The position numbers and the translations under genes are program-made. A model generated the notes under the pieces. The model was given only the letters and a program-made list of their open reading frames with translations. It did not search any database and was not told where the DNA came from. A stretch of DNA of 64,000 nucleotides. Source: Neoasaia chiangmaiensis. GTDB lineage: Bacteria > Pseudomonadota > Alphaproteobacteria > Acetobacterales > Acetobacteraceae. Each line of letters opens with the position of its first letter. The stretch's first letter is position 1. Positions 1 to 9,353 of this stretch are shown in pieces. The stretch is taken from assembly GCF_002005465.1 (NCBI RefSeq), contig NZ_CP014691.1, positions 186,001 through 250,000 on the forward strand, read 5' to 3'.

Positions 1-890
1 TGCCGCCGATCGCGCCTGATCCGAAAGCGCCGCCGCCTGTTGGGGCGGACGAGCCATCGGAACACGATGACGGATCGCCGAAAGGACTGTTCACGGCGCC
101 GGTCGCGCCAACGTCAACCCAGGTGTCGCAGGCTGAAACGGCATCTCCAGGCGTTAGGCCTGACCATGGAATCGATCCGCTATCGGTGCGACTGGATTCC
201 GAAATCGCGGTCGAGGCCACACGACCAGGACTGCCCGGTCAGGCGGATGGCGCCGCCATTATCGCCGCATTCATGCGTGGCGCCGGCCTTGAAGGCGCGC
301 CTTCGAAAACGGCCGAAGCGTTTTTCGAAGGGCTTGGCCAGACGTTCAGGGCGTTCGTCGTCGGGTTGCGACGCGCGATGATCGCTCGCGCCGAGATCAA
401 GGGCGAGTTCCGCATCGACCAGACCATGATCCAGCCTTTCGGCAACAATCCCCTGAAATTCGCGGTCGACGACGATGACGCTCTTGCCGCACTTCTTGGC
501 GTGGGGCGCCGGACCGGTGTCTCAAGCCCGGATGCCGTTGCGGATGCCTTGCGCGATATACAGGTTCACGAGATGGCGCTTACGCGCGCCATCGAGCCGG
601 CGGTGCGCGAGTTTCTCGCCGCCAACGGCCCCGCTGCGGTGCTCGAACTGCTGTCCTATCCCGCCGACCAGCCCCTTTCCCTTTTTCGTCGGGCAAAGGC
701 CTGGACGACCTATGTGCGTCACTATCAGGAGACCGCGGACGTGGCGACGGAGACCCTCGATGGCGCCTTCGGTCGGGCATTCGGGCGCGCCTATGAAGCT
801 GCGCGTGCTGAAATCGAGGGCGCTGGCAGCAGCGGCGGGAGAACGAACAAAACTGCGTTCTCCCGGTTGCCGCCGGAGCAAGGCCGATGA
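1..890 (+). CDS. tagH: TagH-type FHA protein of T6SS, C-terminal part (5' truncated by window)
   Basis: The frame is open from the first bases of the window, so the gene begins upstream. The visible part has a Pro/Ala-rich linker and then a domain of about 200 residues. That domain has the features of the T6SS FHA-protein C-terminus: a segment reading ARAEIKGEFRIDQT, then a NPLKF segment, and later alternating helices with a conserved His-Glu (VHEMALTRAIEPAV). TagH/Fha proteins bind phosphothreonine through an N-terminal FHA domain, here outside the window, and link kinase signalling to T6SS assembly. The stop codon overlaps the tssK start (ATGA), which supports one operon. An in-frame GTG at 123 is unlikely to be the real start because coding-like sequence continues upstream of it. 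Identity as TagH rests on the C-terminal domain only. Confidence 0.85.
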   Translation, partial: PPIAPDPKAPPPVGADEPSEHDDGSPKGLFTAPVAPTSTQVSQAETASPGVRPDHGIDPLSVRLDSEIAVEATRPGLPGQADGAAIIAAFMRGAGLEGAPSKTAEAFFEGLGQTFRAFVVGLRRAMIARAEIKGEFRIDQTMIQPFGNNPLKFAVDDDDALAALLGVGRRTGVSSPDAVADALRDIQVHEMALTRAIEPAVREFLAANGPAAVLELLSYPADQPLSLFRRAKAWTTYVRHYQETADVATETLDGAFGRAFGRAYEAARAEIEGAGSSGGRTNKTAFSRLPPEQGR

Positions 891-2212
891 GTTGGGGTAG
901 CCGGGTCGTCTGGCAGGAAGGCATGTTCCTGCGTGCGCAGCATTTCCAGCAGCAGGATCGATGGAGTGCGCACGATCTGGCGCAGGGACTATCGTTGACG
1001 CGCGCCTATGGCTGGGGATTTGCCGAACTCGACATTGCCCGCGATCTGCTGGCGTCCGGACGCATCGGCCTGTCGACGGCAAAAGGGATTTTCGGGGACG
1101 GCACGCGCTTTTCCGCCCCGGACGAGTCGCTGCTGCCTCCGCCGTTATCGGTCCCGGATGGCGCGCGTGATGTGCTCGTCTATCTGGCCATTCCAATCGC
1201 CGGGCCGGGCCGCATGGAATTCAGCGCCGACTCGGGGTTGGCACGCTTTTCGGGAACGAGTCAGGAGATTTACGACACGCATAGCGGTTCACCCGACCCC
1301 GCGACGATCACGGTCGGACAGTTGGCGCCCCGCCTGATGCTCGGCACGGATGACAGGGCGGGGTATCACTGCCTCTCCGTGGCGCGGATCGTCGAGGTGG
1401 CGGCGGATCGTCGCGTCGTTCTGGATGCCACATGGATTCCACCGGTCCTGACATGCGCGGCAACGCCGATCCTGGCCAACCTGCTGATCGAACTGGCCGG
1501 GATCCTGCATCAGCGTGGCGAGGCGATCGCCGGACGGCTGAGCGCAATCGGCGCGCGCAGCAACACGGAGATCGCGGATTTCATGTTGTTGCAATCGCTC
1601 AACGGCTGGCAGCCGCTGACGGCGCATCTGGCTGACGGCGCGCGTATCCATCCGGAGGAACTGTTCCGGCTGTTGCTGACCATGGCGGGCGAACTGTCAA
1701 CCTTCACCGAAACGTCGCGCCGTCCAGACCGCTTCGAGCCTTATCGGCATGACGACCTGCATCGTAGCTTCGGGCCGGTGACGGCCGCGATCCGGCGCGC
1801 ACTTTCCAGCGTCCTGGAGCAGACCGCGGTTCAGATCCCGCTCAAGGAACACAGACATGGTGTCAGCGTCGGCGCCATCGCCGACCGGACGATCCTGACC
1901 GGCGGCAGCATCGTTCTGGCGGTTCGGGCCGATGTGCCGATCGAGACGCTGAGGCGCGTTTTCCCGACGACCGTCAAGATCGGTGCCGTCGAGCATATCC
2001 GGGAACTGGTGAACGTGGCGCTGCCGGGAATCGAGCTTCGGTTGTTGCCTGTCGCGCCACGCCAGATGCCGTTCATTTCCAATGCGCTGTATTTCGAGCT
2101 GGAGCGCCATTCCACGCAGTGGGACGCGCTGCGCCATTCAGCAGGTTTTGCCATCCACGTGTCGCATGACTTCCCTAACCTGAGGCTGGAACTATGGGCA
2201 ATCCGGGCGTGA
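887..2212 (+). CDS. tssK: T6SS baseplate subunit TssK
   Basis: This encodes 441 aa, the usual length of TssK, the trimeric cytoplasmic adaptor joining the T6SS baseplate to the TssJLM membrane complex. The N-terminus (VVWQEGMFLRAQHFQQQDRW) is the characteristic TssK opening. It is followed by the beta-rich shoulder domain, and the C-terminal third has the ISNALYFELERHS segment that precedes the TssL-contacting head domain. It starts with ATG inside the tagH stop (4-base overlap) and runs 19 bases into the next gene, so translational coupling is likely. The family assignment is secure. Confidence 0.97.
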   Translation: MSWGSRVVWQEGMFLRAQHFQQQDRWSAHDLAQGLSLTRAYGWGFAELDIARDLLASGRIGLSTAKGIFGDGTRFSAPDESLLPPPLSVPDGARDVLVYLAIPIAGPGRMEFSADSGLARFSGTSQEIYDTHSGSPDPATITVGQLAPRLMLGTDDRAGYHCLSVARIVEVAADRRVVLDATWIPPVLTCAATPILANLLIELAGILHQRGEAIAGRLSAIGARSNTEIADFMLLQSLNGWQPLTAHLADGARIHPEELFRLLLTMAGELSTFTETSRRPDRFEPYRHDDLHRSFGPVTAAIRRALSSVLEQTAVQIPLKEHRHGVSVGAIADRTILTGGSIVLAVRADVPIETLRRVFPTTVKIGAVEHIRELVNVALPGIELRLLPVAPRQMPFISNALYFELERHSTQWDALRHSAGFAIHVSHDFPNLRLELWAIRA

Positions 2213-3546
2213 ACGGGATGAACAACCCCTTTGCGGAACCGGATGACGACGATCGCACCGTCATCATGCCGAGAGAAGCTGTCTCGGCCCTTTCCGCGCG
2301 GCAGAATCTCGCACCGGTCGAAAGGGCCGAAGATCAGGATATCGAGTTCTCGGCTTTGCCGCAGGGGGGAGAGTCGCCGATCGTCGCCTGTGCAAGTTCG
2401 CTGCTGACCCTGATGGCACGCCTGCGCAATACCGTCAGCGTGCCGGACGCCAGCGCGTTGCGTGAGCGGGCCGCGCGTGAGATTGAGCGCTATGGCGCGG
2501 CACTGCGCGAGGCGCGGCTGCCACCGGAGACGATCCGCCTGGCGCATTATGTCATGTGCGCGAGTCTGGATGATGTGGTGCAGTGCACGCCGTGGGGATC
2601 GCATGGACCATGGGCAGACCTTTCGCTGACCTCTGCCTATCATCGTGATGTCCGGGGCGGCGAACGGTTCTTCGGAATTCTGCGCAAGCTGCTGGAGAGC
2701 CCGAACGCCTATATCGGCGTCATCGAGTTGATGTATCTGTGTATGTCGCTCGGCATGCAGGGGCAGTATCGGCTCATGCCACGCGGACCTGCCGAACTGG
2801 AACGCGTGCGCGAGGAAACCTATGCAGCAATCGTGCGCATTCGCGGTGCGGCGGCGGCCGATCTGTCGCGTCATTGGGTTGGCGTGGCGGAGCCGTATCG
2901 ACCCCTGCGGTTCGAGATGCCGTTATGGCTGGCTATGGCTCTCGGCACGGGAATACTGGGCATTGCGTATGCCCTGGCGCTTCTGGCCACGGGTGCGGCA
3001 TCCGATTCCCTGCTCGCCGGTGCTACCGGTCTGCCACCCCACGCCATGCCGGCGATCGCGCGGCCGGCGCCAGTGGTTGCGCCGCCGGTCGTCCCGCATC
3101 GCGATGCTTTGCGTGCGCGACTGGTCGCGGCGTTGCAATCCGACATCCACGACGGCGTATTGAGTGTAGCGGGAACCGAACGCGTGCCTATTATTCGTCT
3201 TCAAAGCCAAGGCATGTTCGAAACGGGCGCGGCGACCGTGCTGCCGCAATATATTGCGGTCCTGCGCCGCGTCGGGGATGCAGTCGGCCGCAACGAGGGC
3301 CACACGAACGTTGTGGGCTACACCGATTCCCAGCCAATCCGCACGCTGGCGTTTCCGTCGAATTATGCGCTGTCACTGGCACGGGCACAGGCAGCGGCGG
3401 CCGTGATCGCGCCATATGTCGGGGCGACACGCATTGCCGCGTCCGGGCAGGGAGCGCAGTCGCCTGTCGGCGACAATGCGACGGAGGCGGGGCGTCGCGC
3501 CAATCGGCGTGTTGAAATCGTTGTCGAGGAGGGTCGCCCGCAGTGA
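2194..3546 (+). CDS. tssL: T6SS membrane-complex protein TssL (DotU) with C-terminal OmpA domain
   Basis: The product has 450 aa. Residues about 55-240 form the cytoplasmic DotU/IcmH helical domain (YVMCASLDDVVQCTPWG, then GGERFFGILRKLLESP). One transmembrane helix lies near 240-262, followed by a short Pro-rich periplasmic linker. Residues about 335-450 are an OmpA/MotB-like peptidoglycan-binding domain (FETGAATVLPQY, then YTDSQPIRTLAFPSN, ending GRRANRRVEIVVEE). This is the extended form of TssL, which anchors the TssJLM complex to the cell wall. The start at 2194 lies inside tssK. A second ATG at 2218, just after the tssK stop, is an alternative. The 3' end overlaps tssM by 4 bases. Confidence 0.96.
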   Translation: MGNPGVNGMNNPFAEPDDDDRTVIMPREAVSALSARQNLAPVERAEDQDIEFSALPQGGESPIVACASSLLTLMARLRNTVSVPDASALRERAAREIERYGAALREARLPPETIRLAHYVMCASLDDVVQCTPWGSHGPWADLSLTSAYHRDVRGGERFFGILRKLLESPNAYIGVIELMYLCMSLGMQGQYRLMPRGPAELERVREETYAAIVRIRGAAAADLSRHWVGVAEPYRPLRFEMPLWLAMALGTGILGIAYALALLATGAASDSLLAGATGLPPHAMPAIARPAPVVAPPVVPHRDALRARLVAALQSDIHDGVLSVAGTERVPIIRLQSQGMFETGAATVLPQYIAVLRRVGDAVGRNEGHTNVVGYTDSQPIRTLAFPSNYALSLARAQAAAAVIAPYVGATRIAASGQGAQSPVGDNATEAGRRANRRVEIVVEEGRPQ

Positions 3547-6500
3547 GCGTCTTCTACACGTTGCTCGCCCTTGTACAACGTTGCGTCAGCAATCGCTGGG
3601 CGCAGGCTTTCGGGATCGCCGCGCTCCTGACGGGGCTGCTCTGGTTTTACCTGCCACTCTCACCTTTTTTTCTGCCGGCAGGGCGGCGTCTCGGCATCAT
3701 CGCTGTTGTATGGGTCGCGGTCTTCGCGGTCGCATGGCTCGTTCAACGTCGTCGCAGTCGGGAGGAAAAGGATCTCAGCGCAACGCTCACGGGCGGTGGC
3801 AAGGCCGACCGGGACGACGGAGAGCGGGACGGTCAGGCCGCGAGTGATGAAGTGCGTGAACTGCGTCGCCGCCTTTCCGCAGCTGTGGCCACATTGCGCA
3901 AGCGCGGCGTGCGGCGGCTTTACGATCTACCGTGGTATGTTTTGATCGGCCCGCCGGGCTCGGGGAAAACGACATCGCTGCGTCACTCCGGTCTTCATTT
4001 CCCGCTGGAAGCCGATGGTGAGGACTCGCTGCGCGGCGTCGGGGGAACGCGGTTGTGCGACTGGTGGTTTGCCGATGAGGCCGTGCTCATCGATACTGCC
4101 GGGCGATACACGACACAGGACAGCGCCAAGGCTGTCGATCGCGCCGGCTGGCTTGGCTTCCTCGACAGTCTTCGCAAGACGCGCCCGCGCCAGCCGATCA
4201 ACGGCGTGATCGTCATGATCTCGTTGCTCGATATCGCGGCCGGTTCCCCGGAAACGCGCGAGGCCCATGCGCGGCAGGTTCGGCTGCGCATCAACGAACT
4301 GACGGAGAAGCTTGGCGTCCGGATTCCGGTCTATCTGATCTTCAACAAGATCGACCGGCTCACGGGTTTCGACATGTTCTTCGATGATCTCGATACGGCG
4401 AGCCGGGGGCAGGTCTGGGGCATGACCTTTCCGGTCGATGGCGGTGTCGAGCACTTCCAGAACGAATTCGATCAGCTCATCGCGCAACTGGACAGGCGGC
4501 TGATCGACAGGCTTCAGGCGGAGCGCGCGCCGGAGCGACGTGCCGTCATGAGTGGCTTTCCGCTTCAGGTCGCAAGTCTTGCGGAGCCGATGAGCGCCTT
4601 CCTCAATAGCGCCTTTCGCGGTAGTCGGATCGACAAGCCGCCATTCCTGCGCGGGATCTACATGACATCCGCGACGCAGATCGGTGCGCCGCTCGACCGT
4701 CTGTCGGGCGCGCTCGCCCGATCCTTCGGGATTGACCAGCAACGCTCCGGCCCGCCGGCGGGGGCACGGGGGCGTGCTTACTTTCTGACGCGGCTCATGC
4801 GTGATGTCATTCTTGGCGAAGCCCTGCTCGGCGTCTATGCGCCGGAACGGTATCGCAGACGGCGCAGACTGCGCGCGGCAGCCTTCGGCGTCATTTCCGT
4901 CGTGACATTTCTGGGCGTCATGCTGATCTGGCAAGGACACCGGCAGGCGCGGGCGATGGTGCAGGAGCGATTTGCCCGTTTTGCTGCCTATCACGATGCC
5001 GTCGCGCCGCTTGTCGGCAGAAGCGTGGATCGCGATGCCGATCTTCCCGCCGTATCGGACGCGCTGGATCAGGCCCGGGCATTAGCCTACGGCAAAAGCG
5101 GCGGTCTGGTGGGGCGTCTGCGCCTTGGGTCCGATGCCGCGGCGGAACAGGCCGGCCGTGGTGTCTACGACAATGCGCTGGCGCGTGTCCTGTATCCGCG
5201 CCTTCTCTGGCGGCTCGAACACGATATGCGGGAGCGTTTCCAGGATCCGTCATTTCTGTATGACGCAACCCGGGTTTATCTGTTGCTCGGAGGGTTGGGG
5301 CCACGCGATCCGGAGATCGTCGAAAGCTGGTTCGCCGCCGACTGGGAGCGTCGTTACCCCGGAGCCCTGAACCGTGCGTTGCGTGAGCGGCTTGGCGTTC
5401 ATCTCGCGGCGCTGCTTGCAAATCCCGTTCCCGACGATGCGATGCTGGATGGAAAACTCGTTCAGCAGGCACGCATTGCGTTCGGTCATGTCACACCTGC
5501 GCAGCGGATTTACAGTCGCTTGCGCGATCTGCCGGTTCCTGCGGGCGTTCATGGCTGGTCTCCGCAGGACGCTGTCGGCAATATGGAGAATTCTGTCTTT
5601 GCACGGCGCAGTGGCGCGCCGCTGAACGATGGAGTTCCTGCTTTCTTCACGGGGGAGGGTTACGCGCGGATACTGCGTCCACAATTGCCGGCTGCTGCAC
5701 AGGCCGTCGCGGATGAGTCGTGGGTTGTGGGGCATGATACGGCCATGACGGTTCGCGGCAGCGACGCATCGGCGCTGGAAGCGAGTGTCGCACGTTTGTG
5801 GAGCGATGATGCGCGTGCGCACTGGTCCGGCATATTGAATGATTTGACAATACGGATCGGCGGTTCACCGTCCCAGGTATCCGGCGCACTTTATCTGCTG
5901 TCGTCTCCGCAATCGCCGCTACGCGACATGGTCAGGTCCATCATTGCTGCCCAGACCATTCCGGCGCCCGCTGGACAGAAATCGGCCCCGGGCGCTGAAG
6001 CGAAGCCCGTAAGTGCCGGGGAGGGCGTGGATTCGCTCGATGCCATCGACCAGGCGGCGGCGTGGAATGCGTCCATCGCACCACTGGCGGATATGCTTCA
6101 TCCGGCGACGGGCGGCACGCCGCCGATCGAAAGCGTTACGGCATTGATCGGCCAGCTTGACAACGCCGTCGCTCTTGGGGGCGTGTCGCAGCAATCCGGT
6201 TCAGCTACCGGTCTTGCCATGCCCGACCCGGGCGAGCGGCTGCGCGCGGAGGCGTCAAGGCGTCCGCAGCCGGTTGCAACGTGGTTGCGTGAAATTGCGG
6301 ACTCTGGACAGGCATCACGAGAGCGGGAGGCAAAAGCGACCGCCTCCGACACCTTCAACAGTGCTGCCGGCCCCGGTGCTGCTTGCCGTGCGCTGGTGAA
6401 GGGGCATTTCCCGTTCGACCCGACATCGACGCAGGATGCGCCACTGGAAGGCTTTATACGTGTGTTCGCACCGGGTGGCTTGCTCGATCGTTATGTGGAG

Positions 6501-6983
6501 CAGTCCGTAGCACCGTTCGTGGATCGCAGTGGCTCCACGTGGCGCCTGCATGATGCTGGCGGCGTGCACGCACCATTCACCGCCGCGCAACTTCCTGCGT
6601 TTCAACGTTCTGCCGCAATCCGTGACACGTTCTTTCCGGCTGCCGGTGCGCCTTTTGTCAGCCTGACGATCAGGCTTCAGGGCGATAGTGACATGGCAAT
6701 GAATCTTGGGAGCGCCACGGTTCGGCCCGATGTGCCGGTCACGCTGTCCTGGCCCGGATCCGACGGGCTTTCTCCGGCTGTCATCTCCCGCACACGCAAT
6801 GGTAAGCCGCAGGAACTGGAGCGTGGCGATGGAATCTGGGGTCTTGCACGCCTGTTGCAGAAGGGAATTAGCCAAGGGACCGGCGCGCTTTATTCGGATG
6901 GTGAGACGGTATCGATCTCGGGTGCCAAAGGTGCGTCGCCCTTTGCCCTGCTATCCGGTTTCTCCTGCCCGGAGGTTCCCTGA
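3543..6983 (+). CDS. tssM: T6SS inner-membrane protein TssM (IcmF)
   Basis: The product is an IcmF/VasK protein of 1146 aa, within the usual size for TssM. Two N-terminal membrane helices (about 21-45 and 49-68) precede a cytoplasmic NTPase-like domain with an intact Walker A (GPPGSGKTTS, residues 136-145) and a downstream DTAGRY segment. A third membrane helix lies near 447-466. The remaining roughly 680 residues are periplasmic and end in the beta-sandwich region that contacts the TssJ lipoprotein. TssM with TssL forms the channel spanning the envelope. The GTG start overlaps the tssL stop (GTGA), and the stop overlaps the tagF start (TGATG). Some TssM homologues have lost Walker A, so its retention suggests that nucleotide binding is still used. 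Confidence 0.97.
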   Translation: MSVFYTLLALVQRCVSNRWAQAFGIAALLTGLLWFYLPLSPFFLPAGRRLGIIAVVWVAVFAVAWLVQRRRSREEKDLSATLTGGGKADRDDGERDGQAASDEVRELRRRLSAAVATLRKRGVRRLYDLPWYVLIGPPGSGKTTSLRHSGLHFPLEADGEDSLRGVGGTRLCDWWFADEAVLIDTAGRYTTQDSAKAVDRAGWLGFLDSLRKTRPRQPINGVIVMISLLDIAAGSPETREAHARQVRLRINELTEKLGVRIPVYLIFNKIDRLTGFDMFFDDLDTASRGQVWGMTFPVDGGVEHFQNEFDQLIAQLDRRLIDRLQAERAPERRAVMSGFPLQVASLAEPMSAFLNSAFRGSRIDKPPFLRGIYMTSATQIGAPLDRLSGALARSFGIDQQRSGPPAGARGRAYFLTRLMRDVILGEALLGVYAPERYRRRRRLRAAAFGVISVVTFLGVMLIWQGHRQARAMVQERFARFAAYHDAVAPLVGRSVDRDADLPAVSDALDQARALAYGKSGGLVGRLRLGSDAAAEQAGRGVYDNALARVLYPRLLWRLEHDMRERFQDPSFLYDATRVYLLLGGLGPRDPEIVESWFAADWERRYPGALNRALRERLGVHLAALLANPVPDDAMLDGKLVQQARIAFGHVTPAQRIYSRLRDLPVPAGVHGWSPQDAVGNMENSVFARRSGAPLNDGVPAFFTGEGYARILRPQLPAAAQAVADESWVVGHDTAMTVRGSDASALEASVARLWSDDARAHWSGILNDLTIRIGGSPSQVSGALYLLSSPQSPLRDMVRSIIAAQTIPAPAGQKSAPGAEAKPVSAGEGVDSLDAIDQAAAWNASIAPLADMLHPATGGTPPIESVTALIGQLDNAVALGGVSQQSGSATGLAMPDPGERLRAEASRRPQPVATWLREIADSGQASREREAKATASDTFNSAAGPGAACRALVKGHFPFDPTSTQDAPLEGFIRVFAPGGLLDRYVEQSVAPFVDRSGSTWRLHDAGGVHAPFTAAQLPAFQRSAAIRDTFFPAAGAPFVSLTIRLQGDSDMAMNLGSATVRPDVPVTLSWPGSDGLSPAVISRTRNGKPQELERGDGIWGLARLLQKGISQGTGALYSDGETVSISGAKGASPFALLSGFSCPEVP

Positions 6984-7534
6984 TGCTCGAACCGTTTGCC
7001 GGATACTGGGGAAAACTGCCGGCACATGGCGATTTCCTGAAGGCAGGTTTTCCGCAGGAGGTCGTAACGAGGCTCGATCGATGGATCGATACGCAACTAG
7101 GGGACGCCGAACACCGGCACGGCGCGCGCTTTAACGGCATCTGGCACGCGGCGCCGAGCTGGTGTTTCGTGGTGCGACCCGGTGTTCTGGACCCTCTTCA
7201 CGCGGTGACGGGCATCTGGACACCCAGCATCGACTCCGTTGGCCGGTGTTTTCCCTTTCTCTTTGCCATCCTGCACGATCCGGCAATGGCAGCTTTCCGG
7301 GCACTGCCTTCCTATGACACGGTCATTCGGCAGGCAATCGAACGGACACAGACGATCGGCGTTCTGGAGGAAGCCTTGATCGCGACCGGGCAGGCGCCCT
7401 GGCCGCCAGCCGCGCCCGTGTTCGACGTCTGGTGGTGCGTTAATCACGCGGGCGGCGGAACATTGCATGGCGCCTTGCCGGTGGGCGCGGCATTCGACTG
7501 GTTATTGGACGGCACACCGCCGACAGGGACTTAA
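6983..7534 (+). CDS. tagF: T6SS accessory protein TagF
   Basis: The product has 183 aa. The opening YWGKLPAHGDFLKAGFP and the later WTPSIDSVGRCFPF are the typical TagF/ImpM signature. In other bacteria TagF is a small cytoplasmic post-translational repressor of T6SS, sometimes fused to a PppA phosphatase and able to act on the FHA protein. Here it stands alone, and a separate PP2C gene lies 6.7 kb downstream. It starts within the tssM stop codon and is the last gene of the structural block. A 160-base gap follows before the signalling genes. Confidence 0.93.
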   Translation: MLEPFAGYWGKLPAHGDFLKAGFPQEVVTRLDRWIDTQLGDAEHRHGARFNGIWHAAPSWCFVVRPGVLDPLHAVTGIWTPSIDSVGRCFPFLFAILHDPAMAAFRALPSYDTVIRQAIERTQTIGVLEEALIATGQAPWPPAAPVFDVWWCVNHAGGGTLHGALPVGAAFDWLLDGTPPTGT

Positions 7535-7694
7535 AAAACACGACCATATGAAATATTGATGCCGGCAGATGAAATTTATGCGAAGCAGAAGATAGGTCGT
7601 GGCATATATGTTACCAACTTCCATGATCTGTCCGTATCAAGATTCATCCGGAGTTCTTATGCATCGCACCACAGTTATGGGAAATCGGTGATTG
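7535..7694 (+). promoter_or_regulatory. Gap between T6SS structural genes and signalling block
   Basis: This is the only sizeable break in the 15-kb plus-strand block and the most likely site for an internal promoter. It is clearly more AT-rich than its surroundings. Two 7-base inverted arms (CACGACC at 7539-7545, GGTCGTG at 7595-7601) are 49 bases apart, too far for a simple terminator. No convincing -35/-10 pair or rho-independent terminator was seen, so the promoter role is inferred from position and composition. Confidence 0.35.
7659..7691 (+). CDS. Possible 10-codon leader peptide upstream of histidine kinase
   Basis: ATG at 7659 is preceded by GGAG with 5-base spacing, a better ribosome-binding site than any in front of the kinase gene. 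The reading frame MHRTTVMGNR stops at 7689-7691, directly followed by TTG and then the ATG of the kinase gene (7695). This layout would allow ribosomes ending on the leader to restart on the kinase gene. There is no homology evidence. A chance ORF of this length is quite possible. Confidence 0.25.
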   Translation: MHRTTVMGNR

Positions 7695-9353
7695 ATGCAC
7701 GCAGGTGACCCGCAGATTGACCGTTTGCCGTCTTGCGACACTGCATTCCAGACGACTGCTGCCCGAGATGGTGATGCGCTTCTCGATCATATCGCCTGTG
7801 CCTTTGCGGCATGCGCGTCCTCCAGCATACGCACGACGACACGCCAGGTCCTGCGCGATCTGGCGGCGGCCTGTAGGGCCGAATGCGCCCTCATCCTGAG
7901 GCATGATGACAGCCAGCGGTATGGCCTTGTCTCATCGACATCTGAAGACGATCTGCCATCGGGTGACTGGATACGTCGGGTTCTGGAAAATGGTGGTGAT
8001 GAATTCTTTGAACTGACGGATTGGCAGAAATCTGGCGCAACGGTTTATGCGCAGCGTTTCGATGGCCGCGACACACTTGTGTTGCGATGGCGTGAAAAAC
8101 CTGCGGGAAATTTTTTGCAGGATTTCTTATCTCTGACCCGGCGGATCGGCAAGCTGATTGCAGCGGCCATGAAACGTGAAAATGCCGCCGAGGAAAGGCG
8201 GATACTCCTGCGCCGTTTAAGTGAGAGTCAGAAGCTTGACGTCGCAGGAACGACGGCCGTGGCGATGGCGCATAATCTGAACAATGTTCTGGCGGCCATG
8301 CTTGGGCAGACCGAAGTTGCGCTGGATGCACTGCGGAACCAGCCGCGCGGATACAATGCCGTTATGGCGATCCGCAATGCGAGCGAGCGGGCGGCCGAAC
8401 TGATCGAAAGCATACTGGGTTTCGGGCAGCGGGATATAACAAGCGCACCCATCTCAATGTCGAGACTGACCAACGAAACGCTCGAACTGCTCCGTCCAGC
8501 GATACCCGAGCGGATCACTATCACCTTTGAGGATCGAGGAGATGAGGAGCGCGTTCATGGGCGGGCGACCGAACTGCAGCAGGTCATTCTCAATCTTCTG
8601 CGCAACGGTATGCAGGCTATTCCCGACCGTGGGCGCATAGTTCTGCGGATTGAGGTGAGAGAAGGCCATGGTCGCCTTGCCATGCAGATCGGCGCTCTGG
8701 AAGAACGACCCTATCTGGTCGTCGAGGTGAAGGATACCGGCGTCGGCATCGATCCGGCCTCCCACGCGACGATTTTTCGCCCGTTCCACACGACGCGCCC
8801 CGCCGGAACCGGGCTTGGGCTGTCGACGGTGGCGGATATCGTCAGTGACCACAACGGGGCGATCCGCATCGTCGATCCGCCTGAAGGCGGTACAACTTTC
8901 GAGGTCTGGCTTCCGATTTCCCGTGAGATCGAAGGACGGCCTGCGCTTGAAAACGGCACCGGCCAGCCGGTTCTGATCGTCGCGCGCGATGCGGTGCGCG
9001 AACGGTTCGAGGACATTGTTGCCGCACTCAATTACGAGCCGGAGGGCTACGCCAGCATCGATGCAGCACTTGGCGCGATTGCGTATGATCCGCTTCGGCC
9101 CTGCGCGATCATGCTGTGCACCGAACGCGCCGATCTTGACGGATGCATCGTCATGGCGGAGCGTTTTCGTTCATTACCAGGTGCTTTGCCTTTGACGATA
9201 CTCATGCCGGGGCGAATGTCCGCGACGCCGCTCGGTCAGATTGCGGGTCGGCCGATGTGGCTGGCCGGATCGGAAAATAATTCCGCGATTGCGGCCTGCA
9301 TGCGCCTGATGGCCGATGCAGCCGTGCTCACACCCCAGGGAGCGACGAAGTGA
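7695..9353 (+). CDS. Soluble VirA-like hybrid sensor histidine kinase
   Basis: The product has 552 aa and no membrane helix, so it should be cytoplasmic. Residues about 25-155 resemble a GAF-type sensory domain. The phosphoacceptor helix reads AVAMAHNLNNVLAAMLGQ (His near residue 193), the form seen in VirA-type kinases. The ATPase domain has all boxes: NLLRNGMQAI, VKDTGVGIDP and GTGLGLSTV. The last 115 residues look like a receiver domain, but the acidic pocket and phosphoacceptor Asp are gone (CAIMLCTERADLDG), so it is probably a pseudo-receiver. ATG 7695 is chosen; a TTG sits one codon earlier. The stop overlaps the next gene (GTGA). The likely partner is the VirG-like regulator at 14977. 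Confidence 0.88.
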   Translation: MHAGDPQIDRLPSCDTAFQTTAARDGDALLDHIACAFAACASSSIRTTTRQVLRDLAAACRAECALILRHDDSQRYGLVSSTSEDDLPSGDWIRRVLENGGDEFFELTDWQKSGATVYAQRFDGRDTLVLRWREKPAGNFLQDFLSLTRRIGKLIAAAMKRENAAEERRILLRRLSESQKLDVAGTTAVAMAHNLNNVLAAMLGQTEVALDALRNQPRGYNAVMAIRNASERAAELIESILGFGQRDITSAPISMSRLTNETLELLRPAIPERITITFEDRGDEERVHGRATELQQVILNLLRNGMQAIPDRGRIVLRIEVREGHGRLAMQIGALEERPYLVVEVKDTGVGIDPASHATIFRPFHTTRPAGTGLGLSTVADIVSDHNGAIRIVDPPEGGTTFEVWLPISREIEGRPALENGTGQPVLIVARDAVRERFEDIVAALNYEPEGYASIDAALGAIAYDPLRPCAIMLCTERADLDGCIVMAERFRSLPGALPLTILMPGRMSATPLGQIAGRPMWLAGSENNSAIAACMRLMADAAVLTPQGATK

